From contig JAGAOC010000034.1 of the NCBI GenBank assembly GCA_017623935.1, positions 1-64,000 of the forward strand: a stretch of 64,000 nucleotides of DNA, read 5' to 3'. The notes beneath the pieces are model-generated. The model had not been told where the DNA came from and ran no database searches. It saw nothing but the letters and a program-made list of their open reading frames with translations. A program made the translations under genes and the position numbers. Of the stretch, positions 61,516-64,000 are shown piece by piece (the first letter of the stretch is position 1; the number at the start of each line of letters is the position of its first letter). Source of the DNA: Agathobacter sp. GTDB taxonomy: Bacteria; Bacillota; Clostridia; Lachnospirales; Lachnospiraceae.

Positions 61516-62235
61516 TTATCTTCTATTAATCGAACGTACTACAAAGTCACTTGTAGAAGTTCCTGTGCTTGCAGCAATAGCCGCTGCAATAACAGCAATT
61601 AATTCTGTATCATCAGTAACCGGCTCTACAACTTCCGGAACCACCTCTACTGTCTCCTTCGGCTGCTCTGCTACTGTTGTCTGATTTTTTTCTTTCTTTT
61701 TCTTCTCCAGATACGGGAAGATGTTGAAACAGTAAATAATTAAACTGATTAAAATCAGCACTGCGAATACAACTGACATGGAAATCAATGTATTCATACC
61801 GGCTTTTGACATTTTCTCACCCAGGGAATAAACCGGTTCAATCGTCACACCTGTCAGTTCCATAGAATGATACTTGAATACCATCTCAAAAGTAGCTTCT
61901 CTGTTCTCAAATACCAGTATTAAATCAGTGGTCAGAGTATCGCCTGATTTGGTAATGGAAAAATCTTTATATTCTTTGTATTCTCCAACTTCAGGAAGCA
62001 CTGCATCCCATGCATTTACAATTTCCTGATCCAATTCTGTACCGCTCTGCATAATATAAGCTCTATTCTCATCTGTAAGTTCTGCCAGAACTTGTACCGT
62101 ATTCAGAGAGGTAGAATAAAGCTCGTCATATGAATAACCATTATAGTCCACGGCCTTCGGATCAGTTCCACATGCACAAAGCATCATTACCATCATGGCA
62201 ATCATACCAAGGCATAAAGCAATCTTCTTTCTCAT
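61516..62235 (-). CDS. OadG-like subunit with lipoprotein ectodomain
   Basis: 239 residues. Signal peptide with lipobox ending at Cys22 (MMLCAC), an extracytoplasmic domain of about 120 residues, one membrane segment (about 150-172, LISMSVVFAVLILISLIIYCF), a charged linker, and a C-terminal OadG-type tail (ELIAVIAAAIAAS, FVVRSINRR). Classical OadG/MmdD has only the membrane segment and tail; the lipoprotein ectodomain is an extra part of unknown role. Confidence 0.82.
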   Translation of the reverse strand: MRKKIALCLGMIAMMVMMLCACGTDPKAVDYNGYSYDELYSTSLNTVQVLAELTDENRAYIMQSGTELDQEIVNAWDAVLPEVGEYKEYKDFSITKSGDTLTTDLILVFENREATFEMVFKYHSMELTGVTIEPVYSLGEKMSKAGMNTLISMSVVFAVLILISLIIYCFNIFPYLEKKKKEKNQTTVAEQPKETVEVVPEVVEPVTDDTELIAVIAAAIAASTGTSTSDFVVRSINRR

Positions 62236-62249
62236 AAAACTTCACCTTT

Positions 62250-63686
62250 CTATTTTGTTCCGTGTTTCTTCTCCGGCTCACTTACGTATTTGGTGTAGAG
62301 CATCTCAAATGCTGCAATCAGATACTTTCTGGTATCTTCCGGTTTGATCATTAAATCTACATAACCTCTTGCTGCAGAAGAAGTTACATCAGACTGAAGC
62401 TTGTCATACTCAGCAGCTTTTTCAGCAATTTCCGCTGCATTAGCTCCCGGATACATAATCTTAGCAGCAAGTTCGGAATCCATCATGCCAATCTTAGCAT
62501 CAGACCATGCATAAACAAGGTCAGCTCCGATAGACTTGGAATTCATTACCACATAAGCACTTCCGTATGCTTCTCCTATAATCAGGTTTACTTTTGCACA
62601 AGTTGCATTTGCAAATGCATAAGTCATTCTTGCAAGGGCTTTTGCCAGATTCTTTTCTGAGCACATGCAAGCCTTAAATCCATTCACATTAGTAATTGTG
62701 AGTACCGGAATTGCAAAAGCATCACAGAACTGAACGAATTCAGCAGCTTTATTACATCCTCTTGCTGTAAGAGCATTATCAAAGCTTTCTGCTTTATTGC
62801 CTTCTAAATCATATACTTCACTGCAGTTTGCTACTGCACCAACAGTCATTCCGTTTAATTTTACAAAGCCTGTCACCATATTCTTAGCATATGCAGACTT
62901 TGCCTCAAAGAAGATGTTATCATCAGACAGTTCAGATAATAAGTATCTTGGATCCCCTTTCATCTGTGCCATGCTGTTGCATACACGGTTTAAGTCATCT
63001 TCACAATTATCTGTATAAACATCACTGTCACAGTTAGAAGGTAAGATCGCAATCAGGTCGCGAATCTGTGCAATAATCTCATCTTCCGTACCAACACCAT
63101 CAATGCATCCGTTCTCTTCACTCTGGAACTGTGCAGATGCAGTGTCACATTTCTCAACTTTGTTGCCTTCTATAGCATCTGGAGAATTTACGAACATTCT
63201 TCCTTTTGCAGATTCTACAAAAGTGAAATCGCAAAGTGCTGGAACTACGGATAATCCACCGCCACAGTTACCGAATACACCGCAGATCTGTGGAACGATT
63301 CCGGAAGCAGCTACTTCCTTTGCATAGATCTGTCCAAATCCGTCTAAAGCGTCTACGGATTCCTGAAGACGAATTCCGCCACAATCGATAAATCCGATCA
63401 CAGGTGCTCCCATCTTCATTGCCATGTCATAAACATTGGCGATCTTCTTTGCATGCATCTCTCCGATTGTTCCGTTTAATACGGAAGCGTCCTGGCTATA
63501 GATAAATACCAGATTTCCGTTTACCAGACCGTGGCCTGTGATAACACCATCGGAAGGTGCTTTTGCAGCACTGAGATTAAAATCTGTACTGCGTGCGGTT
63601 ACGAGAGAACCCATTTCCATAAAACTGTTCTCATCGACTAACTTGGCAATTCGCTGCATTGCCAAATTTTGATTGTTAGTGCTCAT
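62250..63686 (-). CDS. Acyl-CoA carboxyltransferase (MmdA/12S type)
   Basis: 478 residues, crotonase-like carboxyltransferase of the methylmalonyl-CoA decarboxylase alpha/PCCB family. Blocks DGVITGHGLVNGNLVFIYSQD, GGIRLQESVDAL, FGNCGGGLSVVPALCDFTF (oxyanion) and GEAYGSAYVVMNSKSIGADLVYAW. CoA substrate (methylmalonyl, malonyl or glutaconyl) cannot be decided from sequence. GGAGGGC precedes the ATG; first gene of the cluster. Confidence 0.9.
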   Translation of the reverse strand: MSTNNQNLAMQRIAKLVDENSFMEMGSLVTARSTDFNLSAAKAPSDGVITGHGLVNGNLVFIYSQDASVLNGTIGEMHAKKIANVYDMAMKMGAPVIGFIDCGGIRLQESVDALDGFGQIYAKEVAASGIVPQICGVFGNCGGGLSVVPALCDFTFVESAKGRMFVNSPDAIEGNKVEKCDTASAQFQSEENGCIDGVGTEDEIIAQIRDLIAILPSNCDSDVYTDNCEDDLNRVCNSMAQMKGDPRYLLSELSDDNIFFEAKSAYAKNMVTGFVKLNGMTVGAVANCSEVYDLEGNKAESFDNALTARGCNKAAEFVQFCDAFAIPVLTITNVNGFKACMCSEKNLAKALARMTYAFANATCAKVNLIIGEAYGSAYVVMNSKSIGADLVYAWSDAKIGMMDSELAAKIMYPGANAAEIAEKAAEYDKLQSDVTSSAARGYVDLMIKPEDTRKYLIAAFEMLYTKYVSEPEKKHGTK

Positions 63687-63730
63687 TTTATGCCCTCCAT
63701 CTATAAAAAATAAAAAATTTCGCTAGTTTG

Positions 63731-63759
63731 ATTGTAGCTTATTTGGGAGGGGATTTCAA
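63731..63759 (-). promoter_or_regulatory. Promoter of the Na+ decarboxylase cluster
   Basis: Minus-strand TTGAAA (63754-63759), 17-bp spacer, TACAAT (63731-63736). A palindrome AACAATAATTGTT (63758-63770) touches the -35 box and may be an operator. Confidence 0.75.
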
Positions 63760-63808
63760 CAATAATTGTTAAAATTTTCACTATTTTTTAAAATTTACCG
63801 TAACTTCA

Positions 63809-64000
63809 TTAATAAAGTAAAAATTCTTTACAAACTCTTTCAAAAAACATGGAAAAACACCATTTTTCTACGAAAATCTCTGCCCGGATGGGCTCGGAAT
63901 ACACACACTCCTCATTGATGCAGATCAAATAATAGCCTAATATATCCCCTTCCTCAATGGGAGCTGTCAGATCTTCTTTCCACTGTACCTGACGACTGAT
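63809..64000 (-). CDS. D-alanyl-D-alanine carboxypeptidase, C-terminal end (partial)
   Basis: Only the last 63 residues are inside the window, open at the right edge. The reading VQWKEDLTAPIEEGDILGYY, then YSEPIRAEIFVEK and a C-terminal FFERVCKEFLLY helix, fits the PBP5 C-terminal beta domain and membrane-anchor of DacA-type carboxypeptidases. The catalytic part lies outside. No strong terminator follows the stop. Confidence 0.68.
   Translation of the reverse strand: MSRQVQWKEDLTAPIEEGDILGYYLICINEECVYSEPIRAEIFVEKWCFSMFFERVCKEFLLY

Overview
The window reads as a chromosomal segment of a low-to-medium GC, anaerobic, Gram-positive Clostridia, most likely a member of the Lachnospiraceae. This rests on gene content and order: an Rnf complex with ApbE, a biotin-dependent Na+-pumping decarboxylase cluster, spore-linked genes (GerW/YtfJ, YlbJ), RemA, RecU, an RqcH gene divergent from a yicC-remA-gmk-rpoZ operon, and zinc-type L28. 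No phage, insertion sequence, CRISPR array, tRNA or rRNA gene is visible. Nearly everything is housekeeping DNA and most genes lie on the minus strand. No stretch longer than 300 bases lacks a gene; the longest gap is 58203-58495 (293 bp).

Reading along the + coordinates (most genes are transcribed right to left): 1-765 holds the start of the L21 operon (rplU, prp) with its promoter and leader. 792-9707 is one long operon, hisZ-hisG-hisD-hisB-hisIE (with an extra degenerate HisA/HisF-like domain), two radical-SAM-linked proteins and RNase G/E, behind a consensus promoter that overlaps the recU stop codon. 9796-15529 holds recU, two pseudouridine synthases, YgiQ and PepD. 15560-16480 is a plus-strand YlbJ-like membrane protein whose 3' end overlaps a convergent gene. 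16449-22121 is the yicC-remA-gmk-rpoZ-rimO-pgsA-rsmD-coaD-coiled-coil operon, divergent from rqcH. 24173-28289 is yloU-fakA-recG, divergent from rpmB. 28760-31118 is a NUDIX/hypothetical/DUF2953/GerW operon plus a 54-residue membrane ORF. 31225-43714 runs proB-DUF896-5-FTHF ligase-proA-miaB-NusG domain II-Gx transporter-ruvA-ruvB-zapA-U32 peptidase-ftsW/rodA-PBP. 43845-44646 is a small AT-rich accessory pair: a DUF3990 ADP-ribosyltransferase-like protein and a small partner.

44832-51078 is the energy module: ApbE on the plus strand faces rnfCDGEAB on the minus strand. ApbE can flavinylate the threonine motifs visible in RnfD and RnfG. 51258-52391 is a DEDD exonuclease-like gene and 52433-53209 is cheR. 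53316-58202 is an RpiR regulator-FAD oxidoreductase-cmk-ispH-rpsA run. 58496-63686 is a second Na+-linked module with carboxyltransferase, lipoprotein-type gamma/delta subunit, biotin carrier, membrane beta subunit and an OadA-like carboxyltransferase. The right edge cuts a D-Ala-D-Ala carboxypeptidase C-terminus.

The points most worth a second look are: the degenerate HisA/HisF-like domain fused to HisIE; the mixed transcarboxylase/Na+ decarboxylase cluster; the DUF3990 pair; a 42-bp palindromic repeat found twice in opposite orientation, one copy carrying an extra hairpin insert; a repeat region read in two frames at the ftsW/PBP junction; and a 54-residue membrane ORF that begins inside a terminator-like hairpin. 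I found no strong evidence for a wholly new multi-gene system.
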